Shown here piece after piece: positions 11,233 through 20,393 of a stretch of 64,000 nucleotides of DNA. Position numbers and translations under genes: made by a program. Positions within the stretch are counted from its first letter, which is position 1. Each line of letters begins with the position of its first letter. The stretch is from Dehalobacter sp. CP (GTDB taxonomy: Bacteria; Bacillota_B; Desulfitobacteriia; Desulfitobacteriales; Syntrophobotulaceae). A model generated the notes under the pieces. That model did no database searches. It worked only from the letters and a program-made list of their open reading frames with translations, and was not told where the DNA came from. Where the stretch lies: the NCBI GenBank assembly GCA_009910795.1, contig VMEE01000071.1, forward strand, positions 1 through 64,000. The letters are read 5' to 3'.

Positions 11233-12570
11233 CTAACTTGATTTAATTTTACTGATAATGTCATTGATACTCTTTTCAACCAACGGATCATTTTTTTTAA
11301 GTTCACTGATCTTTTCACAGGCATGAATGACTGTCGTATGATCCCGGCCTCCGAATTTGTCACCGATCTGTTCCAAAGAAAGATCCGTCATCTCGCGGCA
11401 TAGGAACATCGCAATTTGTCTGGGAAAAGCAATGGTTCTTGTTCTTTTCTTCTGTTTGAATTCCTGAATGGACATCTTATAATGTTCAGCAACACTTTTT
11501 TGAATCATATCAAGAGAAATCAATTTTTGGTTTTTCTGCGGGATCATATCCTTCAATATCTCTTCTGCCAGGGTAACGGTTATCGGTTGGTTAGTGAGCA
11601 TGCAGTAAGCTGTTATTTTACTTAAGGCACCTTCCAGCTCCCGGATATTGGATTGAATCTCGGAAGCAATAAAAATAATAATTTCATCAGGTACAATAAA
11701 ATTTTCCAGCTCAGCTTTTTTGCGTAAAATAGCAATTCTTGTTTCGTAGTCAGGCGGATTAATATCAGTTGTTAAACCCCATTCAAATCGCGAACGAAGT
11801 CTTTCCTCAAGTGTTGGTATTTCTCTCGGGGGACGGTCTGAAGAAATAATAATTTGTTTGTTGGCCTCATAAAGAGTGTTAAACGTATGAAAGAATTCTT
11901 CCTGGGTGCCTTCTTTGCCTGCCAGGAACTGAATATCGTCAATTAATAAGATGTCAATTTTTCGGTAAGTGTTCCGGAATTCGACCTGTCTTTCATAACG
12001 GATAGAATCAATCATTTCATTCGTGAACTGTTCGCCGGTGACATAGAGAATTTTCATCGAAGGAAAATTCTTGCTGATCACATGGCTGATCGCATGCATT
12101 AGATGCGTTTTGCCAAGCCCGCTGCCGCCGTAGACAAATAAAGGGTTATAGGATTTAGCAGGAGATTCCGCAACTGCAAGTGCTGCGGCATGGGCAAAAC
12201 GATTCCCGTTGCCGATTACAAAAGTATCAAACGTATACTTTGGGTTCAGGGAATGAGACAAAACGCCAAAATTAACACCAGGGGTTTCTATTGGAGGAAG
12301 ATCGGACGGATCTTGCTCGGCAATAAAGTTTAGAGTAACCGGTGCATTCAGGTAATTCTGAACAGTGGATTTAACGAGCGAGGAATACCTGCTTTCCAGC
12401 CAGTCTTTTGCGAACTCATTGGAAACACTGATGGTCAGCCGATTGTTGGAGAAATCAACCAGCTTCGTTGAAGACAGCCAAGTTTCAAAACTGGGCTTAG
12501 ATAATTCATCTTTCAATTTCTCAAGGATATTTTCCCAGAAAGCGTTTAAATATATAATATTAGGAGACAT
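11233..12570 (-). CDS. dnaA: Chromosomal replication initiator DnaA
   Basis: A 445-residue AAA+ initiator that binds DnaA boxes and melts oriC. Domain I (residues ~1-85) is the DnaB/helper-binding domain, and domain II is a short linker. Domain III carries Walker A GGSGLGKT at 148-155 and Walker B IDILLIDDIQFLAG. C-terminal domain IV has the DnaA-box recognition signature RDHTTVIHACEKI. It has DnaA boxes on both sides (11.09-11.18 and 12.62-12.75 kb), so autoregulation is likely. Gene order matches other Firmicutes origins. Confidence 0.98.
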   Translation of the reverse strand: MSPNIIYLNAFWENILEKLKDELSKPSFETWLSSTKLVDFSNNRLTISVSNEFAKDWLESRYSSLVKSTVQNYLNAPVTLNFIAEQDPSDLPPIETPGVNFGVLSHSLNPKYTFDTFVIGNGNRFAHAAALAVAESPAKSYNPLFVYGGSGLGKTHLMHAISHVISKNFPSMKILYVTGEQFTNEMIDSIRYERQVEFRNTYRKIDILLIDDIQFLAGKEGTQEEFFHTFNTLYEANKQIIISSDRPPREIPTLEERLRSRFEWGLTTDINPPDYETRIAILRKKAELENFIVPDEIIIFIASEIQSNIRELEGALSKITAYCMLTNQPITVTLAEEILKDMIPQKNQKLISLDMIQKSVAEHYKMSIQEFKQKKRTRTIAFPRQIAMFLCREMTDLSLEQIGDKFGGRDHTTVIHACEKISELKKNDPLVEKSINDIISKIKSS

Positions 12571-13006
12571 AGAGAACCCCCTTATTGATAGTGCAAAAGC
12601 ATCAGTAAAAAAAAGTTATTCACAAATATCAGGTTATTTGTGGATAACACCCCAGATAAAGAAGAAAAATTATACACATCCAATCATCAAACTATGGGCC
12701 GAACATGTACATTTATCATAACAACTTTTCATTTCGTTATCAACAGTTAATTCAGAGTATCCAGGAAACTTCACAAACAATCCGGAGCTTCTCCATATTG
12801 TATTCACCGAGTTATTAACCAGTTATTTTCTTGACATAATAAAAATAATTGGAGTATAATTTTCTATAGTCTGTCTTTCGTTTTTATTAGCTCTATCAGA
12901 AATACTCTAACATGTTTCCGATAGATCTAAGTGCAGCTAAGGTTGCCGCTAATAGCTTGTCTCCAGCTGAGTTTTTAATTCTTGGAATTATAAGGGGGTG
13001 TTTGCT
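12571..13006. other. dnaA-rpmH divergent intergenic region with DnaA boxes
   Basis: This 436-bp gene-free stretch holds DnaA boxes at 12616-12624 (TTATTCACA), 12639-12647 (TGTGGATAA, perfect on the minus strand), 12670-12678 (TTATACACA) and a one-mismatch TTATCAACA at 12737-12745. To its right is the rpmH promoter (12831-12860). The divergence of dnaA and rpmH marks the switch between leftward and rightward replichores. It corresponds to the upstream DnaA-box cluster of bipartite Firmicutes origins. Confidence 0.75.
12831..12860 (+). promoter_or_regulatory. Sigma-A promoter of rpmH-rnpA operon
   Basis: Perfect -35 TTGACA (12831-12836) and perfect -10 TATAAT (12855-12860), spaced by 18 bp. 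The leader to rpmH is about 140 nt, unusually long for a 44-codon gene. Confidence 0.85.
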
Positions 13007-13141
13007 TTGAAAAGAACATATCAGCCTAAATCCCGTCGCCATAAAAGAGTTCATGGATTCTTAGAACGGATGAAAAGTACTGGCGGTAGAAACGTTTTAA
13101 GACGTCGTCGTTTGAAAGGTCGTAAGAAGTTAGCAGTTTAG
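13007..13141 (+). CDS. rpmH: 50S ribosomal protein L34
   Basis: A 44-residue, highly basic ribosomal protein. It starts at TTG and reads [18 protein letters not shown], with an internal [10 protein letters not shown] segment typical of L34, and is complete with stop TAG. The upstream AAGGGGGTG ribosome-binding site supports the TTG start. L34 followed by rnpA, yidD and yidC is the conserved order to the right of bacterial origins. Confidence 0.97.
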   Translation: MKRTYQPKSRRHKRVHGFLERMKSTGGRNVLRRRRLKGRKKLAV

Positions 13142-13165
13142 GGCCGCAGGTTTGTGGCCTTTTTT
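13142..13165 (+). terminator. Attenuator/terminator after rpmH
   Basis: Stem GGCCGCA/TGTGGCC with a GGTT loop, followed immediately by six T. Because rnpA follows closely with no obvious promoter of its own, this probably gives partial termination, lowering rnpA relative to rpmH. Confidence 0.75.
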
Positions 13166-13201
13166 GTACTGAACGCCCTTTAGCAAAGCAAGGAGGGCCA
13201 T

Positions 13202-13546
13202 ATGCTGCTGAAGTCTTACAGATTGAAAAAAAAGGCCGATTTTCAAAGTGTCTTTACTAACGGAAAAAGTTATACCTCAAGACAAGTTGTCATATATATC
13301 TTTCGAGGACATAACAAAAAATTTGGATTTATTGCTTCCAAAAAAGTTGGCAATGCAGTGAAGCGCAACCGGGCCAAAAGGCTTATGCGTGAAGCTGTCC
13401 GTTTGAATATAGACGGATTGAAGATGGATTGTGAGATGATTTTGATTGCCCGTGCGGCAATCAATAAAGCAACCTTGCAGGAAGTTGAAAAATCTGTACT
13501 ATATATTTGGAGAAAAGCGGGAATTTATGATGGAAAGAATGCGTAA
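13202..13546 (+). CDS. rnpA: Ribonuclease P protein component
   Basis: A 114-residue basic protein that helps RNase P RNA bind precursor-tRNA 5' leaders. The hallmark segment [21 protein letters not shown] (residues ~46-66) contains the RNR motif. An AAGGAGG ribosome-binding site lies just before the ATG. It overlaps the yidD start by about 20 bp. The RNase P RNA gene is not in the window. Confidence 0.96.
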   Translation: MLLKSYRLKKKADFQSVFTNGKSYTSRQVVIYIFRGHNKKFGFIASKKVGNAVKRNRAKRLMREAVRLNIDGLKMDCEMILIARAAINKATLQEVEKSVLYIWRKAGIYDGKNA

Positions 13547-13757
13547 AATCATGGAAACGGTTTTTGTTTCCATCATCGTTTTCTATCAACGATTTGTTTC
13601 ACCTCTGAAGGGACGAACCTGCAGATTTTATCCTACATGTTCGGATTATGCGATTCAATCAGTTAAAAAGTACGGGATCATCAAAGGGATTGGTAAATCG
13701 CTCATACGAATTGCCAAATGCCACCCTTTTCATCCCGGCGGATATGACCCAGTTTAA
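13527..13757 (+). CDS. yidD: Membrane protein insertion efficiency factor YidD
   Basis: A 75-76-residue protein of the YidD (DUF37) family, a small membrane-associated factor that aids YidC-dependent insertion. The cysteine-containing signature [11 protein letters not shown] and the C-terminal [12 protein letters not shown] are diagnostic. The start lies inside the 3' end of rnpA. Two adjacent ATG codons (13527 and 13530) are possible, followed by MRKIMETVF. yidC begins 11 bp after the stop. Confidence 0.93.
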   Translation: MMERMRKIMETVFVSIIVFYQRFVSPLKGRTCRFYPTCSDYAIQSVKKYGIIKGIGKSLIRIAKCHPFHPGGYDPV

Positions 13758-13768
13758 GGAGGGTTCTT

Positions 13769-14488
13769 GTGGATATCGTTTATCAGGGAATGGCCGCGAT
13801 CTTAAAGTGGCTGTTTGATCTCTCGTCCATGATCGGATTGCCATATTGGGGTATGGCAATTATCATCTTTACCATCATCATTAAGATTGTTCTTTACCCG
13901 TTGACCTGGAAACAGATGCAGTCCATGCGCAAAATGACGGATTTGCAGCCAAAAATGAAAGTGCTGCAGAAAAAGTATGCCAATGACAAGCAGAAGATGA
14001 ATCAGAAAATCATGGAACTATATAGTGAAGAAAAGGTGAATCCTTATTCGGGGTGCTTGCCGATTTTGGTACAGCTTCCTATCTTGTGGATATTTTATAG
14101 AACGTTGGCAAATTTCCCTTACGGCAATGATGCCAGTGTCTGGTTTTTAGGTTTCAATATTACTGTAGCATACGGCTTTCAATTGTCTTATCATTTAATC
14201 TTACCGATTCTCGCTGGGGTGACGTCTTTCTTAATGACAAAGGTCTCGATGGCAACAAGCCCCAACAAGAGTCAGCCTGGTGCGAAAAAAGATACAGCTG
14301 AGGCTACTGCCGAACAGACTCAGAAAATGATGTTGTATGTCATGCCGTTCTTTATGGCTTATATCGTAATTACGCTTCCTTCTGGCTTAGGTTTTTATCT
14401 TATAACGATGAACATTGTGTCGATCCTGCAAACTGTCTATATCAATAAGAAGTTGTCGGCAGAGAAAAAAGAAGCCTCTGTTGACTGA
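13769..14488 (+). CDS. yidC: Membrane protein insertase YidC (SpoIIIJ/OxaA family)
   Basis: A 239-residue Oxa1-family insertase with about five hydrophobic segments and a cytoplasmic basic region (KQMQSMRKMTDLQPKMKVLQKKYANDKQKM) typical of the first cytosolic loop. GTG start with a GGAGG ribosome-binding site. There is no N-terminal lipobox cysteine, unlike many Firmicutes YidC1/SpoIIIJ precursors. The protein begins directly with the segment preceding the insertase core. It is followed 12 bp later by khpB (jag), the usual partner. Confidence 0.95.
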   Translation: MDIVYQGMAAILKWLFDLSSMIGLPYWGMAIIIFTIIIKIVLYPLTWKQMQSMRKMTDLQPKMKVLQKKYANDKQKMNQKIMELYSEEKVNPYSGCLPILVQLPILWIFYRTLANFPYGNDASVWFLGFNITVAYGFQLSYHLILPILAGVTSFLMTKVSMATSPNKSQPGAKKDTAEATAEQTQKMMLYVMPFFMAYIVITLPSGLGFYLITMNIVSILQTVYINKKLSAEKKEASVD

Positions 14489-14500
14489 GGAGGTACACGA

Positions 14501-15142
14501 ATGAAGGTTGCAGATAAAACTGCAAAAACGGTTGAAGAGGCTATTGAATTGGGATTAGCCGAACTTGGCGTCAGCAGAGATCAGGTTACTGTTCAAGTGC
14601 TGGAAGAACCGGGAAAAAAAGGACTCCTTGGACTTTTTGGCAATAAAATGGCCAAAGTCAGAATCAATTTTGAGGATGATCCGGGAGCACTGGCCTGTGA
14701 ATTTCTCAAAGGGTTGACTAAGGCAATGTCCGTCGATGCTGACTTCGAGGTAATTAACCGTGATGAACAGGTCAAAATAAATATTACCGGTTTAGACCTT
14801 GGCATACTGATTGGCCGCAGAGGGGATACTTTGGAATCCATACAGTTTCTAACAAATTTGGCCGTCGCAAAAAAATTGTCTAATAAGACGAGAATCGTGA
14901 TTGATGTTGAGGGTTATCGGAAGCGCCGGGAAGAAACGCTGATTGTTCTTGCCAAAAGACTGGCTGAAAAGGTTAAGAAAAGCGGCAATAGAATTGTTTT
15001 AGAACCGATGAGTCCTCAAGAGCGGCGGATTATTCATACGGCCCTGCAAAATGAATTGAAAGTAACGACTTTTAGTGAAGGGGAAGAGCCTCACCGAAGA
15101 GTTGTCATTGCTTTAAAACGGAATCATATAGAAAAGGCATAA
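14501..15142 (+). CDS. khpB: RNA-binding protein KhpB/Jag (SpoIIIJ-associated)
   Basis: A 213-residue protein with the three standard parts: an N-terminal Jag domain (residues ~1-55, ending EEPGKKGLLGLFG), a central KH domain with GRRGDTL at about 108-114, and a C-terminal R3H domain (MSPQERRIIHTAL, then GEEPHRRVVIAL). Family members bind RNA with KhpA and affect cell-wall synthesis and division. It sits 12 bp after yidC, as in most Firmicutes. Confidence 0.95.
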   Translation: MKVADKTAKTVEEAIELGLAELGVSRDQVTVQVLEEPGKKGLLGLFGNKMAKVRINFEDDPGALACEFLKGLTKAMSVDADFEVINRDEQVKINITGLDLGILIGRRGDTLESIQFLTNLAVAKKLSNKTRIVIDVEGYRKRREETLIVLAKRLAEKVKKSGNRIVLEPMSPQERRIIHTALQNELKVTTFSEGEEPHRRVVIALKRNHIEKA

Positions 15143-15239
15143 TTATGTAGAAGGGGGCAACCCCTTTTACTTTTCTGTCAGAAAGGTTTATTATTTTCAG
15201 ATAGAGCGCTAAGTTTTACTATTTCTGGAGTTGAGAAAA

Positions 15240-16619
15240 ATGGATGATACGATTGTCGGCTTGGCTACACCGGCCGGAGAAGGGGCCATTCATGTTATCC
15301 GTTTAAGCGGAAAGCAAGCCCAAAAAATATTGGATGTTTGTTTTTGTCCCGTCCATCAAGACAAATGGCTGTCCGACACAACATTTACGCTTCATTTGGG
15401 GGACTTTTATGATGGTGCGATGCAGCTTGATCAAGTCCTGATCAGCAGGATGAAAGGGCCTCATTCTTTTACGGGTGAGGATGTCTATGAAATAAATTGT
15501 CATGGTGGATTGATACCGGCAAGAAGGATCATTGAAGCCTGTCTCCGGCAGGGAGCGCGCTTGGCAGAGCCCGGTGAATTCAGCAAAAGGGCTTTTTTGA
15601 ATGGGAAAATGGATCTTGTTCAGGCTGAAGCGTTAATTGACTTGATTTCCTCTAGGACAGAGCTATCTGCGGACTTGGCTTTGCTTCAGCTCGGAGGGAG
15701 ATTGTCCTCCAGAATTAATGAAGTCAGACAGGATATTTTGGATATCCTATCCTATATTGAAGCAACCATTGATTTTCCGGAAGATGAAATTGATGATTTG
15801 GCGCTGAAAGAACTGTCTGAAAAAATATTAAATGCTAAAGAAAATTCTTTAGAAATTTTCAAAGGAAGCAAAACCGGTAAAATTATCAGGGAAGGTCTTT
15901 CCACGGTAATTGCGGGTAGGCCGAATGTTGGAAAATCCAGTCTGCTGAATGCACTTTTGCGCGAAGAAAGAGCGATTGTTACGGATATTCCGGGAACAAC
16001 CCGGGATGAGATTCATGAATATATCAAGATTGGTGAAGTACTGCTGCACCTTACCGATACTGCCGGAATCCGAGAAAGTGATGATCCGGTCGAAATGATT
16101 GGCATTGAGAGAGCCTGGAAGGCGCTTAGTATGGCAGATGTCATTCTGCTCTTGCTCGATGCCTCCGAGATCCGTTCGGGGAGGCTCACGAACGAAGAAA
16201 GAATAATTCTTGAGGAATACGCGAATAAAACGATTGTTTTGATTAATAAAATTGATCTTTTGTCTTCTTATGAATTTAATGATACTTTTCTTCCTCCTGA
16301 AGTTTTTGCGCTGCCGTTTTCTGTAAAAAACAGGATTGGGTTTGCTGAACTAGAAAAGGAAATTCTAAATAGGGTTTTTGAAGGAGAGATATCCGTCACA
16401 ATTGATCCGTTATTATCGAATATCCGTCAAATTCAAGCTCTGGAAAATTGCATTCACTCTTTGGAAAAAGCCCTTGAAGCTGTCTATGCGAATGTCCCAT
16501 TTGATTTGGTATCGATCGATGTCCGTTCAGCCCTCGAAGAAATCTCTTTGATTACGGGGCATCAGGTTCAGGAAGAGTTGCTTCATAATATTTTTTCCCG
16601 ATTCTGTATTGGAAAGTAG
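15240..16619 (+). CDS. mnmE: tRNA U34 modification GTPase MnmE
   Basis: A 459-residue GTPase. With MnmG it installs (carboxymethyl)aminomethyl groups on wobble U34. It has an N-terminal folate-binding domain, a helical domain with an inserted G domain (GRPNVGKSSLLNALL, DIPGTTRD, NKIDLL) and the invariant C-terminal FCIGK. I chose ATG 15240 over the in-frame TTG at 15231 because CTGGAG at 15225-15230 is 9 bp upstream of the ATG and directly abuts the TTG. The 3' end lies 7 bp from the preferred mnmG start. Confidence 0.97.
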   Translation: MDDTIVGLATPAGEGAIHVIRLSGKQAQKILDVCFCPVHQDKWLSDTTFTLHLGDFYDGAMQLDQVLISRMKGPHSFTGEDVYEINCHGGLIPARRIIEACLRQGARLAEPGEFSKRAFLNGKMDLVQAEALIDLISSRTELSADLALLQLGGRLSSRINEVRQDILDILSYIEATIDFPEDEIDDLALKELSEKILNAKENSLEIFKGSKTGKIIREGLSTVIAGRPNVGKSSLLNALLREERAIVTDIPGTTRDEIHEYIKIGEVLLHLTDTAGIRESDDPVEMIGIERAWKALSMADVILLLLDASEIRSGRLTNEERIILEEYANKTIVLINKIDLLSSYEFNDTFLPPEVFALPFSVKNRIGFAELEKEILNRVFEGEISVTIDPLLSNIRQIQALENCIHSLEKALEAVYANVPFDLVSIDVRSALEEISLITGHQVQEELLHNIFSRFCIGK

Positions 16620-16626
16620 GTTAATT

Positions 16627-18534
16627 GTGGATTATTTTGCTGGAAAATATGATGTGATTGTTGTCGGGGCGGGACATGCCGGATGTGAGGCTGCTCTCGC
16701 CTCTGCCCGTATGGGATGCGATACACTGCTGCTTACGATTAATTTAGATAAAGTTGCGCATATGCCGTGCAATCCGTCCGTAGGCGGTCCGGCGAAAGGC
16801 CATCTGGTGCGGGAGATTGATGCGCTAGGTGGTCAGATGGGAATTGTTGCCGATGAGACAGCACTTCAGGCCAGGCTGCTGAATACGGGCAAAGGGCCGG
16901 CTGTCCATGCACTAAGAGTTCAATCAGATAAAAAAGCTTATCACCATCGGATGTTAAGCAACCTATACAATCAGGCCAAGATTACCTTGATACAGGCTTT
17001 GGTCGAGCGGCTCCATTTTGATGGGGATAAACTTAAAGGTGTTGTCACGCGTACAGGCGCAGTCTTTGAGGCAGGCAGTATTGTTCTGACGGGCGGAACA
17101 TACCTCAGAAGCAGGATAATAATTGGGGAAGCGCTTTATGAAGGCGGACCGGCCGGAGAGATCACCTCGGGGTCCCTGTCTGAGGATCTGAAACTACGCG
17201 GCATAGAACTTGGCCGGTTTAAAACCGGAACGCCTCCTCGGATTCTGAAGAGCTCAGTAGATTTCTCTAAGTTCGTAATTCAGCCGGGTGACAGCGAGCC
17301 AAAATATTTTTCGTTTATGCCAACTAAAAGCATGTTTTGGGGAAATACCCCGGAAAATCAGCTTCCTTGCTGGCTGGGCTACACGACGGAAACAACGCAT
17401 GGCATTATCCGCAATAACCTGCACCGCGCACCGCTGTATACCGGCGTGGTGGAAGGCGTTGGCCCGAGGTATTGTCCTTCTATTGAAGATAAGGTTGTGC
17501 GTTTTGCGCAGCGGCAGGCCCATCAGCTTTTTCTTGAGCCAGAAGGCAAAGATAGTGAGGAATTATATGTTGCCGGGCTGTCAACCAGCCTGCCGGAAGA
17601 AATCCAGCATATGTTTTTCCGTAGCATTCCCGGTTTGGAAAATGTTCAGATTTTGCGTCCCGGATATGCGATTGAATACGATTATGTCAAACCGTATCAG
17701 CTCTCTCTGACGCTGGAAGTACGAAATCTCCCGGGACTCTTTACAGCGGGACAGCTTAACGGAACATCCGGGTATGAGGAAGCGGCCGGGCAGGGCTTAA
17801 TGGCCGGAATCAACGCAGCGCTTAAAGCTTTACGCCGAGAACCTTTTATTTTGAAGCGTTCCGACGGATATCTCGGTGTACTAATTGATGACCTGGTCAA
17901 TAAAGAGATTTGTGAGCCGTACAGGCTTTTGACCTCAAGGGCGGAATACCGTTTGCTACTGCGCCAGGACAACGCTGATCTGCGTTTGACTGAGAAGGGT
18001 AGAAAACTGGGACTAGTTGCAGATGACAGGTGGAAGATTTTTGAGCAGAAGCTGAACAATCTGGAGAAAATCTTTCAGCAATGGAAGACGATTACTTTTT
18101 CTCCCGCCAATGCAGATATTCAGGAATTGCTGATCCAGGCGGGGTCTACTCCACTCCGAAGCGGAATTAAAGCAGAGGAACTTGTGAAGAGGCCGGAAAT
18201 TATACCGGATTTGCTGCCACGTTTTATGCCGGAGATGGGGGCGTATGACGCTGAAGCATTAGAAGAAGCCTCAATCCAAATTAAATACGAAGGGTACATT
18301 CAGAAACAACAGGAAGAAGTAAACCGATTTATCAAACTTGAAGAAAAAGTTCTGCCTGTTAATCTGGATTATTTGAAAATCAAAGGTCTATCCAATGAAG
18401 CCAGACAGCGGCTTAACGGCGTGCAGCCGATCAACGTCGGACAGGCATCGAGAATCAGCGGAGTGAGTCCTGCGGATATTTCGGTTTTATTGATTTATCT
18501 GGAACAAAGGCGGAGGAACATTTCTGATGAATGA
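16627..18534 (+). CDS. mnmG: tRNA uridine-5-carboxymethylaminomethyl(34) synthesis enzyme MnmG
   Basis: A 635-residue FAD-dependent partner of MnmE. The N-terminal dinucleotide motif is VGAGHAGCEAALASA, followed by the conserved PCNPSVGGPAKGHL and LNTGKGPAVHALRVQSDK segments, and the C-terminal MnmE-binding helices contain LKIKGLSNEARQRL. I prefer GTG 16627, giving MDYFAGKYDVIVVG, which matches the family N terminus. An in-frame TTG at 16609 would overlap mnmE by 11 bp. It overlaps rsmG by 8 bp. Confidence 0.96.
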   Translation: MDYFAGKYDVIVVGAGHAGCEAALASARMGCDTLLLTINLDKVAHMPCNPSVGGPAKGHLVREIDALGGQMGIVADETALQARLLNTGKGPAVHALRVQSDKKAYHHRMLSNLYNQAKITLIQALVERLHFDGDKLKGVVTRTGAVFEAGSIVLTGGTYLRSRIIIGEALYEGGPAGEITSGSLSEDLKLRGIELGRFKTGTPPRILKSSVDFSKFVIQPGDSEPKYFSFMPTKSMFWGNTPENQLPCWLGYTTETTHGIIRNNLHRAPLYTGVVEGVGPRYCPSIEDKVVRFAQRQAHQLFLEPEGKDSEELYVAGLSTSLPEEIQHMFFRSIPGLENVQILRPGYAIEYDYVKPYQLSLTLEVRNLPGLFTAGQLNGTSGYEEAAGQGLMAGINAALKALRREPFILKRSDGYLGVLIDDLVNKEICEPYRLLTSRAEYRLLLRQDNADLRLTEKGRKLGLVADDRWKIFEQKLNNLEKIFQQWKTITFSPANADIQELLIQAGSTPLRSGIKAEELVKRPEIIPDLLPRFMPEMGAYDAEALEEASIQIKYEGYIQKQQEEVNRFIKLEEKVLPVNLDYLKIKGLSNEARQRLNGVQPINVGQASRISGVSPADISVLLIYLEQRRRNISDE

Positions 18535-19315
18535 TCAATTTCTGAAAATGGATCTTAAGGAACCGCTTAGCGTCTTGCACGATAAGGTCCGGGATGTCTT
18601 GAGTCTGGAACTCTCCGCCGAACATCTTGAAAAATTTGAACAATATACATTACTGTTACTCCAGAGGAACGAACAAATGAACTTAACAGCTATTACCGAT
18701 CCGGCAGAAATAGTGATTAAGCATTATCTGGATTCTCTGGTGTTTGTCAAGTGGATAATGCATTATTATCCCAATGGACAAATTGTTATTGCGGATCTTG
18801 GTACCGGTGCTGGATTTCCAGGTATCCCCATTAAAATACTTTTGCCGCAAATTAAAGTCGTGCTTGTCGATGCGCTAGCCAAAAGAATTCATTTTTTGCA
18901 GGAGGTCTGCGATAGCCTTGGCTTGAAGGTCGAAACCTGCCATGCACGAGCTGAAGATATTGGCCGCAGCAAGGCGTACCGGCAGCGATTTGATATTACG
19001 GTGGCCAGAGCAGTCGCGGAGCTGCCGGTACTGCTGGAATATGCAACTCCTTTGCTGAAAGTTGGCGGAAGATTTATTGCAGCGAAGGGAATCGATCCTG
19101 AAAATGAAATAACTTTGGCTAAGAACGCCTTGCGGATCCTAAACTGTGAAGTTGAGCATGTCGAAAAATATTCATTGGCGGAAGGCGCGGATAACCGTTC
19201 TCTGATTATTGTTAAAAAAATATTGAACACACCTGCTCAATATCCGCGTCAAGCTGGGAAACCGAAAAAAACTCCTCTCAGTAATCATCCTGCTGAAATG
19301 ATCAAGAATGATTAA
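18527..19315 (+). CDS. rsmG: 16S rRNA (guanine527-N7)-methyltransferase RsmG
   Basis: A 262-residue SAM-dependent methyltransferase that modifies G527 of 16S rRNA. The SAM-binding core DLGTGAGFPGIPIKILLP and the substrate-side NEQMNLTAITDP are clear. The C terminus is slightly extended compared with typical members (about 240 residues), ending in a basic, proline-containing tail. It overlaps the mnmG 3' end by 8 bp, suggesting coupling. Confidence 0.95.
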   Translation: MNDQFLKMDLKEPLSVLHDKVRDVLSLELSAEHLEKFEQYTLLLLQRNEQMNLTAITDPAEIVIKHYLDSLVFVKWIMHYYPNGQIVIADLGTGAGFPGIPIKILLPQIKVVLVDALAKRIHFLQEVCDSLGLKVETCHARAEDIGRSKAYRQRFDITVARAVAELPVLLEYATPLLKVGGRFIAAKGIDPENEITLAKNALRILNCEVEHVEKYSLAEGADNRSLIIVKKILNTPAQYPRQAGKPKKTPLSNHPAEMIKND

Positions 19316-19631
19316 ATAAGTGGTTTTTAAATATTTTATAGTATAATTTTGTAGTATAATGATATAAATAAATTTTTTTTACAGGCCAAGTTCCATGTCA
19401 ACCCTAAATCTTATATAACTGTCGGCATATTTCATGTAATACTGTGTTTTCTTGTAGCTTCGTGCTGTCCATGGCATCACTGCATTAGTTCATCCGTGGA
19501 CGTTAATTGCCATATGGCTGGTATGCCTTAATTTTTCGCCTTGTCTTACAAAAATCTGCTCGTCAGTATATTATTATTTTAAGGTTGACTAGGTACTAAT
19601 TGATCAAGTCTGTGAGGAAGGAGATACAAGA
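19316..19631. other. Intergenic region rsmG-parA
   Basis: 316 bp without a plausible gene. AT-rich near the left end (TATAGTATAATTTTGTAGTATAAT). It contains CCATGTCAACCC at 19393-19404 and the inverted counterpart GGTTGACTAGGTAC at 19583-19596, matching motifs found again before selB (see repeats). No second parS site was seen. Confidence 0.5.
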
Positions 19632-20393
19632 TTGGCCAGAATCATTGCTATAGCAAATCAAAAAGGAGGAGTCGCCAAAACAACGACTGCTGTGAATCTC
19701 TCCTCCAGTCTGGTTGAGAAAGGAAAAAAAGTTCTCCTCGTTGATCTTGATCCACAGGGAAATGCCACCAGCGGTTGTGGCATTATGAAACATCGGTTGT
19801 CCCGCTGTATTTATGATGTAATTATCAATGAAGAAAACATTCAAAGTGTGATCGCCGATACAGAGCTGAAAAACTTAAAGGTTGCGCCTGCCCGTATTGA
19901 ACTGGCCGGTGCCGAGATTGAGCTGGTCTCCCAGCTGTACCGTGAAGGAAAGCTTGCAACTGCTTTGCAGGGAATAAAGGATGAATTTGATTTTATAATT
20001 ATTGATTGTCCCCCTTCCCTGGGACTTCTTACGTTGAATGCGCTTTGTGCGGCAACAGATGTTCTGATTCCTATTCAATGTGAGTATTATGCGCTGGAAG
20101 GTTTAAGCTTGCTGGTCAATACGCTTGATAAGGTCAAACGTTCCATTAATAGAGACCTTCAAGTTATCGGCGTACTTTTGACCATGTTTGATGCGAGGAC
20201 AAATTTATCGATTCAGGTCGTCGATGAGGTCAAGAAATATTTTAGAGATAAAGTCTTCAGAACCATTATCCCCCGGAATGTTCGGCTTAGTGAAGCCCCA
20301 AGCCATGGTCAGCCGATCATTCTATATGATAGCAAGTCGCGTGGTGCTGAAGTATATCGAGATTTAGCCGAGGAGGTCTTGGAACGTGTCTAA
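19632..20393 (+). CDS. parA: Chromosome partitioning ATPase ParA/Soj
   Basis: A 253-residue Walker-type ATPase that works with ParB in origin segregation and, in Bacillus, regulates DnaA. The deviant Walker A KGGVAKTT is at residues 11-18, Walker B is FIIIDCPPSLGLLTLNAL, and LSEAPSHGQPI is near the C terminus. TTG start preceded by GAGGAAGGAG. It overlaps parB by 8 bp. Lack of an N-terminal DNA-binding extension marks it as the chromosomal type. Confidence 0.96.
   Translation: MARIIAIANQKGGVAKTTTAVNLSSSLVEKGKKVLLVDLDPQGNATSGCGIMKHRLSRCIYDVIINEENIQSVIADTELKNLKVAPARIELAGAEIELVSQLYREGKLATALQGIKDEFDFIIIDCPPSLGLLTLNALCAATDVLIPIQCEYYALEGLSLLVNTLDKVKRSINRDLQVIGVLLTMFDARTNLSIQVVDEVKKYFRDKVFRTIIPRNVRLSEAPSHGQPIILYDSKSRGAEVYRDLAEEVLERV

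Noticed and set aside
13446..13526. N-terminal extension of yidD inside rnpA
   Set aside because: The extension is out-of-frame rnpA coding sequence; YidD proteins begin near 13527.
16609..16626. Upstream TTG start for mnmG
   Set aside because: Would overlap mnmE by 11 bp and add non-conserved residues. GTG 16627 gives the conserved MDYFAGKYDV start.
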